Source of the DNA: Bacillota bacterium
GTDB taxonomy: Bacteria; Bacillota; Clostridia; Christensenellales; CAG-138
Direction of reading: 5' to 3'
NCBI GenBank assembly: GCA_023416175.1
Contig: JAEZIE010000122.1
Coordinates: forward strand, 1-7,853
DNA length: 7,853 nt
The position numbers and the translations under genes are program-made. Of the stretch, positions 1 through 5,992 are shown piece after piece. Below the pieces are notes generated by a model. It was not told the DNA's origin and ran no database searches. It worked only from the letters and a program-made list of their open reading frames with translations. How positions within the stretch are numbered: position 1 is the first letter of the stretch; every line of letters begins with the position of its first letter.

Positions 1-43
1 AAAATTCTTGTTCATCACAACGATTAGAAATAGTAATACGCAC
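1..43 (-). CDS. Start of a gene running off the left edge, possibly a LytTR-type DNA-binding protein (partial)
   Basis: Only about 14 codons are inside the window. Read leftward from a GTG at 43, they give VRITISNRCDEQEF. A ribosome binding site reading AAGAGG on the minus strand (56 to 51) sits 7 bases before the GTG. An ATG at 45 in another frame is also open (MCVLLFLIVV...), spaced 5 bases from the same site, so the frame is not certain. I prefer the GTG frame because short LytTR-domain regulators of Firmicutes commonly begin with a similar strand-forming, then acidic, stretch; this is a resemblance only. A good promoter lies just upstream (76-103), which supports a real gene start here. 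The product cannot be settled from this fragment. Confidence 0.4.
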   Translation of the reverse strand, partial: MRITISNRCDEQEF

Positions 44-75
44 ATGAATACCTCTTTATGGAAAAGATGAAAAAT

Positions 76-103
76 AGTATATCCTAAATAATCCACAAGT
101 CAA
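76..103 (-). promoter_or_regulatory. Sigma-A type promoter firing left
   Basis: On the minus strand, TTGACT (103 to 98) is followed after 16 bases by TATACT (81 to 76). Both boxes match the vegetative consensus in five of six positions. Transcription would start near 68-70, about 12 bases before the ribosome binding site at 56-51 of the leftward partial gene. This is the best-looking promoter in the left half of the window. Confidence 0.6.
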
Positions 104-242
104 GTTTCTCGATGAGTCTCAGGTTAAACATAATGCGAAGTTTGGATGACCATAAACGAAGTCTGAATAGGTACTTGGGTCAATCATCTTGAGTTTTAAG
201 CTGGCTGCCGCGTATATCGTTTATTTATTGTATATAGTGAGA

Positions 243-269
243 TTAACATTTTACGAATAAGGTTAAAAT
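243..269 (+). promoter_or_regulatory. Candidate promoter of the DHFR-family gene
   Basis: TTAACA (243-248) and TAAAAT (264-269) each match the sigma-A consensus well, but the 15-base spacer is shorter than the preferred 17. The stretch 104-335 is AT-rich throughout, so other -10-like hexamers (for example TATATA at 231) are present and the choice is weak. I see nothing else in 104-335: no RNA gene and no open frame with a ribosome binding site. Confidence 0.3.
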
Positions 270-335
270 ATCAAATGTATTACTTTGAATTGTCGTTTGA
301 ATGATTAATATGTATGTATCAGAAAGGGTCAAAAA

Positions 336-848
336 ATGAGTGTATTTTTTTATGGTTGTATAACTATAGATGGCTACCTTGCAGACAAAAAGCATAACTT
401 GGACTGGCTTTATCAAACTGGTGCAATAGAAGAAACTGATTATGAAAGTTTCTATAAAAGTATGGATATTACTATTATGGGTAAAAGGACATTTAGTGAA
501 ATTGAATTAATGGAGAATATAGGAGCTTTATATCCGACTACTAAAAATTATGTTCTTACACATGCTGAAAGTTTATCAGTTAAGGAATTTATCCCTATAA
601 ATTGTGATATTGTTGAATTTGTTAAACAAATAGAAAAGGATAAAAACATTTGGATTGTTGGAGGAAATACAATATTAGCTCCTCTATTAGATCGTGATAT
701 GGTAGATACTATGATAATACAGATTGCCCCTGTGTTATTGGGCATGGGAATACCATTATTTACACAGAAGGAATCATTAAAGCGATTTTACTTAAAAGAA
801 GTAAAAAAATTCGGACAATTTGCAGAATTAATCTATAACAAAATATAG
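336..848 (+). CDS. Dihydrofolate reductase-family protein (RibD C-terminal-like domain)
   Basis: This is a 170-residue single-domain protein of the RibD_C/DHFR-like fold, as in the Bacillus YyaP/YwjB group; members are putative NADPH-dependent reductases and mostly lack a proven substrate. The family pattern is visible in order: a first strand and loop with GCITIDGYLA (7-16), TIMGKRTF (47-53, with the nucleotide-contacting GKRTF), WIVGGNTI (106-113, the glycine pair that holds the cofactor phosphates), and the late strand IIQIAPVLLGMGIPLF (127-142). Length is normal for the family. The ATG at 336 is preceded by AGAAAGGG (321-328) with 7 bases between, so the start is secure. The coding sequence is very AT-rich, with codons such as ATA, TTA and AAA, unlike the liv genes, which suggests separate acquisition. 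It stands alone; the next gene is convergent. A role in folate or antifolate resistance should not be assumed. Confidence 0.85.
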   Translation: MSVFFYGCITIDGYLADKKHNLDWLYQTGAIEETDYESFYKSMDITIMGKRTFSEIELMENIGALYPTTKNYVLTHAESLSVKEFIPINCDIVEFVKQIEKDKNIWIVGGNTILAPLLDRDMVDTMIIQIAPVLLGMGIPLFTQKESLKRFYLKEVKKFGQFAELIYNKI

Positions 849-878
849 AGCAACGAGGTTTTGGCACCGCTATAATTG

Positions 879-910
879 AAGCGACTACGCATAGGAGTTT
901 TGTCGCTTTT
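879..910 (+). terminator. Weak candidate terminator after the DHFR-family gene
   Basis: AAGCGAC (879-885) pairs perfectly with GTCGCTT (902-908), giving a 7-bp stem with a 16-base loop, followed by only two more T residues. The place, 30 bases after the stop codon, is right, but the large loop and short T run make it a poor intrinsic terminator. Confidence 0.3.
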
Positions 911-1066
911 AAGCTGGACAAAAAACATCCAATGCTTCATTTTCAACTTCCTGCAGTAAACATGGGGCTACATTTTGCCCCCTAAAAGATTCATGTACCC
1001 AAACTAATATTATTATAGAGAAGCAGCGCTGATATCACCTCCCCACATATTCAAATTGTTAGTCAA

Positions 1067-1738
1067 TTATGCGACATTGACAGTTTTTTTATCGGCTCTT
1101 TTCTCCATCTTTCCCGTATCGGTGCAAAAGAGCTTAAGCGCAGTCAAAAACGTCCATATTTGTAGCGTCCCGATATTGAGCCGTTCCACCAACCCGAAGT
1201 AAGGCAGCTTTTGCGCGTAGAATACAGCTGTCGTTCCACCGAAGATAAAAATCAGGATTCCTGTTATGATCGAATAGGTGCCAAACTCTTTAAAACCTTT
1301 CAGTTTTCGGAATCCTATGCCAATGAGAATTGGCGCTAGAATGGTAAGTGGTATTATCAAAAAAGTAACTGCAAGATGCATTGTACCCGTAAAAGTAGGC
1401 ACAGCGCCGGGCAGGTCTTCCGGAAAGAACTGATACGAGAAAGATATTATCTGCATAATAAGATACAGCAGCATCCCCCCCTGAGAAACCTTCGGTGTAA
1501 ATCGACGCATGTACAGGTAGGAAAAGAGGCCAAATAGGATGGCTGGGATCGCATAAAACCACAGAATTGTTCCAAGCAGTTCGCGATCGGGTGCACCGCT
1601 CGCCGTCAGGTTGCTGATGGGCTGCATAAGATGGCTATACCCGCTCCATAGGAATCCGCCTAGCACCACATGAACCACATACGCCGCTACCGCCACCATA
1701 CCCAGTATGGATAACTTTCGAAATACGTTCTTTGTCAT
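1067..1738 (-). CDS. DUF998 family integral membrane protein
   Basis: The 223-residue, strongly hydrophobic protein has about six predicted membrane segments (near 9-29, 55-76, 87-104, 119-142, 154-174 and 187-205) and a short basic C-terminal tail. The pattern matches DUF998 (PF06197): a polar loop after the first helix reading YSHLMQPISNLTASGAPDRE (34-53), a mid-protein FPEDLPG (105-111) followed by a conserved histidine at 121, and a late FGLVERLNIG loop (181-190). The function of the family is unknown; it is a small cytoplasmic-membrane protein. The ATG at 1738 has only a modest upstream site, GGGG about 8 bases away. Promoter and palindrome at 1751-1773 suggest dedicated control. It converges with the DHFR-family gene and has no intact partner gene; the fragment upstream in the same direction is a decayed deaminase-like gene. 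Confidence 0.8.
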   Translation of the reverse strand: MTKNVFRKLSILGMVAVAAYVVHVVLGGFLWSGYSHLMQPISNLTASGAPDRELLGTILWFYAIPAILFGLFSYLYMRRFTPKVSQGGMLLYLIMQIISFSYQFFPEDLPGAVPTFTGTMHLAVTFLIIPLTILAPILIGIGFRKLKGFKEFGTYSIITGILIFIFGGTTAVFYAQKLPYFGLVERLNIGTLQIWTFLTALKLFCTDTGKMEKRADKKTVNVA

Positions 1739-1750
1739 GTCTCATGCCCC

Positions 1751-1773
1751 ATCTATTTTTTAAATAGATTATA
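1751..1773 (-). promoter_or_regulatory. Promoter -10 box with overlapping perfect palindrome (probable operator) of the DUF998 gene
   Basis: On the minus strand a consensus TATAAT lies at 1773-1768. Overlapping its end is the perfect inverted repeat ATCTATTTTTTAAATAGAT (1751-1769): 8-base arms around a 3-base centre. Transcription would start near 1761, inside the palindrome, and the start codon is at 1738. No convincing -35 box stands 16-18 bases upstream; the best is TATTCA. A palindrome placed over -10 and the start point is the usual arrangement for repression, for example by a TetR-, MarR- or GntR-type protein. No intact regulator gene is present in the window. Confidence 0.5.
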
Positions 1774-1845
1774 TATCCATATTTACATTTTGAATATAAT
1801 ATATTACATATTTAATCAATAGATAATGAGCGTACAAAAAGCTGA

Positions 1846-1998
1846 ATTATGTCAATGTCAAAGGAAATGCCCGAATAGATGTTCCCTTTATCGGTGACCA
1901 GGGCGAGCCACATCCCCGACGCGCGAGGACAGGCTTCTGTTGATGATCAGCGACTTAGCACGAGGATAAAGCTCCTCCCAAATCTTGTTATCCGCCAT
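1846..1998 (-). pseudogene. Remnant of a cytidine/blasticidin-deaminase-like gene, N-terminal part only
   Basis: Reading leftward from an ATG at 1998, one frame gives MADNKIWEELYPRAKSLI and on to a GDVA motif, ending at a stop at 1888-1890. In the neighbouring frame the text continues as ALVTDKGNIYSGISFD. Joined together these resemble the N-terminus of small clostridial cytidine deaminase-like proteins, where a helix ending in a PR-type turn leads to the strand pair A(A/L)LTDKGNIYTGxxxD just before the zinc-binding CAE motif. A one-register frameshift near 1905 separates the two halves, and the likeness stops near 1846, before any zinc ligand, so the product cannot be active. There is no clear ribosome binding site. 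The family assignment is from memory of conserved strings, not an alignment. The region 1999-2209 to its right shows no feature I can name. Confidence 0.45.
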
Positions 1999-2209
1999 CT
2001 GCCACTGCTTCTTGCCGAAGATGATCTGTCTGAGTATGCTGCGTATGCGTACCATATTGAGCAGGGAAAAGAGCCACGCTGCACCTTTTGATAGTTCTCA
2101 ATCATCGGCGAAAGAAGTATCCTGGGGCGGTAATATTTTATAAAACTGAATAAAGCAGATCGGATAAGTCTCAATATAAAAGCAACTATAATGGAAGGTA
2201 GTAGTGACC

Positions 2210-2395
2210 ATGTCACGCACACGCATTCACCAAGCAGTTTGGCTTGAAACGTCTCAACGTTGGCAGATATGCAAATTGATGGCGTCCGCAAGACCTTTGC
2301 ATATTCAATCCATGGACGCGAAGGGAGCGAGAATGCCATAGAAACGCAATACCTGGCTTGTTGAAGTTTACAACCGGCATGGAATCCAGGCTTAA
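2210..2395 (+). pseudogene. Decayed N-terminal fragment of a tyrosine-type site-specific integrase
   Basis: An ATG at 2210, 11 bases after GGAAGG (2193-2198), opens MSRTRIHQAVWLETSQRWQ. The next frame then carries QIDGVRKTFAYSIHGREG (from about 2272), and the first frame resumes with NTWLVE (from about 2348) before a stop at 2393-2395. Put together, this follows the arm-type DNA-binding N-terminus of a clostridial phage/ICE integrase group, which typically begins with an INxAVW-like string, then RWQI, then DGxRKTFTSSxPGRxGK, then a helix with AWL. Both frames have stops (2339-2341 and 2362-2364), so it is not expressed as one protein. The core-binding and catalytic domains (R-H-R-Y) are missing altogether. 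It is most likely the leftover of an integrative element once located here. Confidence 0.55.
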
Positions 2396-2450
2396 GCAAG
2401 CCACATGGCAGACGGATTGCTAAATTTCTATTAGTATTTTCATATACTTG

Positions 2451-2479
2451 TTGTACTTATAAGTTTATGATGTTAAAAT
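2451..2479 (+). promoter_or_regulatory. Candidate distal promoter of the liv operon
   Basis: TTGTAC (2451-2456) and TAAAAT (2474-2479) are separated by the ideal 17 bases. Each box differs from the sigma-A consensus in two or one positions. A transcript from about 2486 would carry a leader of some 170 bases before livK, including the inverted repeat at 2534-2566. A perfect 10-bp palindrome, ACTTATAAGT (2455-2464), overlaps the -35 box. Confidence 0.5.
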
Positions 2480-2533
2480 ACTGAACATATCATTAATAAT
2501 TAAATCTATGGTTCGAGATTTAGAAGAGCATTA

Positions 2534-2581
2534 ACGTGTGCGTACTTTAACCAAGTACATTCACGTGTCGGGCTGTATAAT
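2534..2581 (+). promoter_or_regulatory. Inverted repeat upstream of a perfect TATAAT, candidate regulated promoter of livK
   Basis: ACGTG (2534-2538) pairs with CACGT (2562-2566), and GTACTT (2542-2547) pairs with AAGTAC (2553-2558), around a TAACC centre; three inner positions do not pair. A consensus TATAAT follows at 2576-2581 without a recognisable -35 hexamer. If that box is used, the repeat is centred near -38, a common site for an activator that replaces the -35 contact. If the distal promoter at 2451-2479 is used instead, the same bases form a leader hairpin. It does not resemble a CodY box, a T-box or any riboswitch I know. Confidence 0.4.
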
Positions 2582-2659
2582 TATAAATGCTTGGTCGTTT
2601 CCCGCTAACGTGGAGCAATCACATTTATGAAATTATTGCAAATGCAAGGAGAATATGAA

Positions 2660-3880
2660 ATGAAAAAGTTACTTTGTACGCTACTCGTTCTGGTCCTCGC
2701 GCTCAGCCTCTTAGCCGGCTGCAGCAACGCAAACGGTCCAGCCACCCCAACACCGGCCCCGGCTGAAACCTCCAACGGCGAGGCTCCTTCCGCAACTGCT
2801 CCTTCTGCCCCCGCTGCTGCCGCAGCCTTCAAAATCGGCGGTACCGGCCCCCTGACCGGCGGCGCGGCGATCTACGGCAACGCAGCCAAGAACGGCGCGC
2901 AGATCGCGGTTGACGAAATCAACGCACTGGGCGGCATTCAGTTCGAACTCAAGTATGAGGATGATGAGCATGACGCCGAGAAGGCAGTCAACGCTTACAA
3001 TACCCTCAAGGACTGGGGCATGCAGATCTCTCTTGGCTCCGTCACCAGCACGCCCTGCGTTGCTACCGGCGCTGAAACCTTTGCCGACAGGATATTCGCT
3101 CTCACTCCTTCCGCTTCCGCAACTGCGGTAACCGAAGGTAAGGACAACATGTATCAGATGTGCTTTGCCGATCCCAACCAAGGTTCCGCTTCCGCGCAGT
3201 ACATATTCGACAAGCAGCTTGGCACAAAGATCGCCGTCATCTATAAGAACGACGACGTTTATTCCAAGGGCATCTACAGCACGTTTGAAAGCAAGGCCAA
3301 AGAGCTTGGCCTGGCCATCGTTTCGACCACCACATTCACCGAGGACAGCCAGACGGACTTCTCCGTTCAGCTGACTGATGCGAAGAACAAGGGCGCTGAT
3401 CTTGTGTTCCTGCCTATTTACTACACGCCCGCTTCTTTGATCTTCCAGCAGGCGAAGGCAATGGATTATGCCCCGAAGTACTTCGGTGTGGACGGCATGG
3501 ACGGCATTCTGACGCTGGAATCCTTTGATGCTTCCCTGGCGGAAGGTGTCATGCTGCTAACACCCTTCAACGCGGACTCCGCCGATGCACGCACCGCAAG
3601 CTTCGTCAGCAAGTATAAGGAAGCCTATGGCGAAACCCCCAACCAGTTCGCCGCCGATGGGTATGACTGCGTCTATGCCTACAAAGCAGCTCTTGAGGCT
3701 GCCGGTTGCACCCCGGATATGAGCGCTGCCGATATCTGCGAAAAGCTCGTTGCGACATTCCCCACCATCACCTTTGACGGTCTGACCGGTGCAGGTATGA
3801 CCTGGGCCGCCAGCGGCGAAGTTTCCAAGACCCCCAAGGGTATGGTCATTCAGAGTGGCGCCTACGTCGGCATGGACTAA
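2660..3880 (+). CDS. livK: Branched-chain amino acid type ABC transporter, substrate-binding lipoprotein LivK
   Basis: Extracellular lipid-anchored receptor that captures the ligand and delivers it to LivH/LivM. The 406-residue protein starts with a lipoprotein signal peptide (MKKLLC..., hydrophobic 4-18) and lipobox LAGC, so the mature N-terminus is the cysteine at 21. A Pro/Ala/Thr/Ser-rich tether (about 22-56) leads to a type I periplasmic-binding fold (Peripla_BP_6): FKIGGTGPLTGG (57-68), the hinge and pocket strings GSVTSTPC (126-133) and TPSASA (149-154), and IYKNDDVYSKG (194-204), with a tyrosine at 201 where the family often contacts ligand. I chose the ATG at 2660 because AAGGAGA (2646-2652) lies 7 bases ahead; an in-frame ATG at 2627 would bury the signal peptide behind 11 extra residues. 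Leucine/isoleucine/valine are the default ligands, but this family also binds other amino acids, amides and urea. It is the first gene of the operon. Confidence 0.92.
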   Translation: MKKLLCTLLVLVLALSLLAGCSNANGPATPTPAPAETSNGEAPSATAPSAPAAAAAFKIGGTGPLTGGAAIYGNAAKNGAQIAVDEINALGGIQFELKYEDDEHDAEKAVNAYNTLKDWGMQISLGSVTSTPCVATGAETFADRIFALTPSASATAVTEGKDNMYQMCFADPNQGSASAQYIFDKQLGTKIAVIYKNDDVYSKGIYSTFESKAKELGLAIVSTTTFTEDSQTDFSVQLTDAKNKGADLVFLPIYYTPASLIFQQAKAMDYAPKYFGVDGMDGILTLESFDASLAEGVMLLTPFNADSADARTASFVSKYKEAYGETPNQFAADGYDCVYAYKAALEAAGCTPDMSAADICEKLVATFPTITFDGLTGAGMTWAASGEVSKTPKGMVIQSGAYVGMD

Positions 3881-3911
3881 GCCGCCGTTGCCCTTTCACT
3901 GTTTTAAAAAG

Positions 3912-3943
3912 AGAGGGCTGTCGAGAAAACTCGGCAGTCCTCT
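3912..3943 (+). terminator. Intercistronic stem-loop between livK and livH (partial terminator or RNA-stabilising hairpin)
   Basis: AGAGGGCTGTCGAG (3912-3925) pairs over all 14 positions (two of them G-U) with CTCGGCAGTCCTCT (3930-3943) around an AAAA loop. The sequence after it is only moderately T-rich, with no clean U run, so termination should be incomplete. Stem-loops at this point are common in ABC operons and favour higher levels of the binding protein than of the membrane parts. Confidence 0.65.
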
Positions 3944-4029
3944 TCATTCCATTTTACGGGTTATTAAAGATGTGAACTTCGCGCCCTCCGTTTCAGGAAT
4001 GCGTAAAGAGAAATAAGGGGATAGCAGTC

Positions 4030-4911
4030 ATGACCTTTCTCTCCTATCTGATTAGCGGTATAAGCCTGGGAAGCGTCTACGCAATCATTGCGCTGGGCTA
4101 TACGATGGTCTACGGCATTGCGAAAATGCTCAACTTTGCCCACGGCGACGTCATTATGGTCGGCGCTTATATCTGCTTTTTCGCAACCTCGCGCTGGAAT
4201 ATGCCCCCCATCATTGGAGTGCTGTTGGCTATGGTGGTGTGCACAGCCTTGGGCGTAGTCATAGAGCGTATGGCGTATAAGCCATTACGAGCCGCGCCGT
4301 CACTCGCTGTGCTGATTACCGCGATTGGCATGAGCTACTTTTTACAGAACTCGGCCCAACTGTTGTGGAGCTCCAACCCCAAGGTGTTTACGCCGGTGGT
4401 TTCAGACGCTGCCATTAAGCTTTTTGGAGGCGAGCTCTCCATATCGTTCATTGCGATTGTCACTGTGGCTGCCTGTATTGTCATCATGGCATTGCTGACA
4501 TGGTTTACCAAGACAACAAAGATGGGCAAGGCCATGCGCGCCTGCTCTGAAGATAAGGGCGCAGCGCAGTTGATGGGCATCAACGTGAACTTTACCATCT
4601 CTGTTACGTTCGCAATCGGTTCTGCTCTTGCGGCAATTGCGGGCGTACTGCTTTGCTCCGCTTATCCGACGCTTATGCCCACTACCGGCTCAATGCCCGG
4701 CATCAAGGCGTTTACCGCCGCAGTGTTCGGCGGTATTGGCTCAATCCCCGGTGCCATGATCGGCGGAATCCTGCTGGGCATTATCGAGATATTCGGAAAA
4801 GGCTATGTTTCTACACAGCTTTCCGATGCTATCGTATTCGCCGTCCTTATCATCATCCTGCTGGTCAAGCCTGCCGGGCTTCTGGGCAAGCAGGTCAGAG
4901 AGAAAGTTTGA
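4030..4911 (+). CDS. livH: Branched-chain amino acid type ABC transporter, permease LivH
   Basis: One of the two membrane subunits forming the translocation channel. The 293-residue length is typical for LivH. Hydrophobic segments run through the whole protein, starting with LISGISLGSVYAIIALGYTMVYGI (7-30). LivH-type motifs are visible: MLNFAHGDVIMVGAY (33-47), a cytoplasmic coupling loop MGKAMRACSEDKGAAQLMGIN (165-185) that would contact LivG or LivF, and the glycine-rich end KAFTAAVFGGIGSIPGAMIGG (226-246). The ATG at 4030 has AAGGGG (4015-4020) 9 bases upstream. It lies 149 bases after livK, beyond the stem-loop, and its TGA (4909-4911) forms part of the ribosome binding region of livM. 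Confidence 0.92.
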   Translation: MTFLSYLISGISLGSVYAIIALGYTMVYGIAKMLNFAHGDVIMVGAYICFFATSRWNMPPIIGVLLAMVVCTALGVVIERMAYKPLRAAPSLAVLITAIGMSYFLQNSAQLLWSSNPKVFTPVVSDAAIKLFGGELSISFIAIVTVAACIVIMALLTWFTKTTKMGKAMRACSEDKGAAQLMGINVNFTISVTFAIGSALAAIAGVLLCSAYPTLMPTTGSMPGIKAFTAAVFGGIGSIPGAMIGGILLGIIEIFGKGYVSTQLSDAIVFAVLIIILLVKPAGLLGKQVREKV

Positions 4912-4921
4912 GGTGGGCGGT

Positions 4922-5992
4922 ATGAAAAAAATCAGCAAGGCTGCACGTAAAAACGTGCTGACATACGGTTTTGTTATCGTTGCGTTTGTGGTGCTCCAGA
5001 TCCTTATCAGCGGCGGCAACATCAGCGCCTCTCTTCGGGGACAGTTGATCCCGATCTGCGCCTATGTGATTATGGCGGTATCGCTGAACCTGACGGTGGG
5101 GGTGCTGGGTGAGCTTTCCCTGGGCCATGCGGGATTCATGAGCATAGGCGCTTTTGTGGGCGCAGTGGCCTGCATCGGCATGGAGAATGCCATTCCCCTT
5201 GCTCCTTTGCGCCTGGGCATCTCCATGGTCATCGGCGCCATATGCGCAGGTGCTGCGGGCGTTTTGATCGGGATACCTGTTTTGCGCCTCAGGGGCGATT
5301 ATTTGGCGATTGTTACCTTAGCGTTCGGCGAGATTATTAAGAACATCATCAATTGCCTCTATGTAGGGGTGGATAGCAGAGGGCTGCACGTAAGCTTCCT
5401 CACGAGTGCCCAAGCTCTCAAACTTGAAGAAGGCGGCCGCGTGATTATCGACGGCCCCATGGGCATTTCCAACATTACAAAGATTTCTACATTCACCATC
5501 GGCTTTGTCCTGATACTGGTCACCTTGTTTATCGTGCTCAACCTGATCAACAGCCGCTCCGGGCGGGCGATCATGGCGCTTAGAGACAACCGCATTGCAG
5601 CCGAAAGCGTGGGCATCCCGGTGACGAAGTACAAGATGATGGCGTTTGTCACCTCCGCAGCGCTTGCGGGAGCTGCGGGCACGTTATATGCCATGAACTA
5701 CTCCACCATCGTCGCAAGCAAGTTCAACTTCAACACCTCGATACTTGTATTGGTATTTGTGGTCTTGGGCGGGCTTGGCAATATCCTTGGTTCCGTGATT
5801 GCTGCTGCTGTACTTACCATACTCCCCGAGCTTCTGCGCGAGTTTAACGACTACCGGATGCTGGTTTATGCCATAGTGCTCATTCTCGTCATGCTCGCCA
5901 CCAACAACGATAACATCAAGGCGTTATTGGGTCGCTTTAGGGGCAGGATACTGCCAGCAGGCACAATCAAGAAGGGGGGGAGCGGCAAATGA
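4922..5992 (+). CDS. livM: Branched-chain amino acid type ABC transporter, permease LivM
   Basis: Second channel-forming membrane subunit, pairing with LivH. The 356-residue product has a basic N-terminus (MKKISKAARKN) and multiple membrane helices. LivM hallmarks include SLNLTVGVLGELSLGHAGFMSIGAF (54-78), RLRGDYLAIVTLAFGEI (122-138), the coupling loop SRSGRAIMALRDNRIAAESVGIP (211-233) and VVLGGLGNILGSVIAA (280-295). The frame is open upstream to 4805, but an earlier start would overlap livH heavily. The ATG at 4922 has GAGG/AGGTGGGCGG just upstream (4910-4920) and gives the expected length. The gene begins 10 bases after livH. The C-terminus is encoded over a run of seven G residues (5974-5980) that also serves as ribosome binding site for livG. 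The stop overlaps the livG start. Confidence 0.92.
   Translation: MKKISKAARKNVLTYGFVIVAFVVLQILISGGNISASLRGQLIPICAYVIMAVSLNLTVGVLGELSLGHAGFMSIGAFVGAVACIGMENAIPLAPLRLGISMVIGAICAGAAGVLIGIPVLRLRGDYLAIVTLAFGEIIKNIINCLYVGVDSRGLHVSFLTSAQALKLEEGGRVIIDGPMGISNITKISTFTIGFVLILVTLFIVLNLINSRSGRAIMALRDNRIAAESVGIPVTKYKMMAFVTSAALAGAAGTLYAMNYSTIVASKFNFNTSILVLVFVVLGGLGNILGSVIAAAVLTILPELLREFNDYRMLVYAIVLILVMLATNNDNIKALLGRFRGRILPAGTIKKGGSGK

Noticed and set aside
964..981. GGGGC/GCCCC hairpin as terminator of the DUF998 gene
   Set aside because: Only 5 base pairs and no T run on the minus strand after it.
1879..2399. Open frames 1879-2091 (+) and 1947-2399 (-), plus 2213-2404 (-)
   Set aside because: None has a family pattern or a convincing start; they cut across the deaminase-like and integrase remnants in other frames and have compositionally odd translations.
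2627..2659. Upstream ATG for livK at 2627
   Set aside because: It would place 11 residues before an otherwise perfect lipoprotein signal peptide; AAGGAGA is correctly spaced for 2660 only.
2486..2659. T-box or amino acid riboswitch in the livK leader
   Set aside because: No T-box AGGGTGGNACCGCG motif and no conserved riboswitch core is visible.
2711..3181. Long antisense frame opposite livK, and similar antisense frames opposite livG (6163-6861) and livM (5359-5694)
   Set aside because: They are shadows of GC-rich coding sequence, without ribosome sites or recognisable domains.
4805..4921. Extended livM start inside livH
   Set aside because: The extra 39 residues are a frame-shifted reading of the livH 3' end; the ATG at 4922 gives the family length and has a ribosome site.
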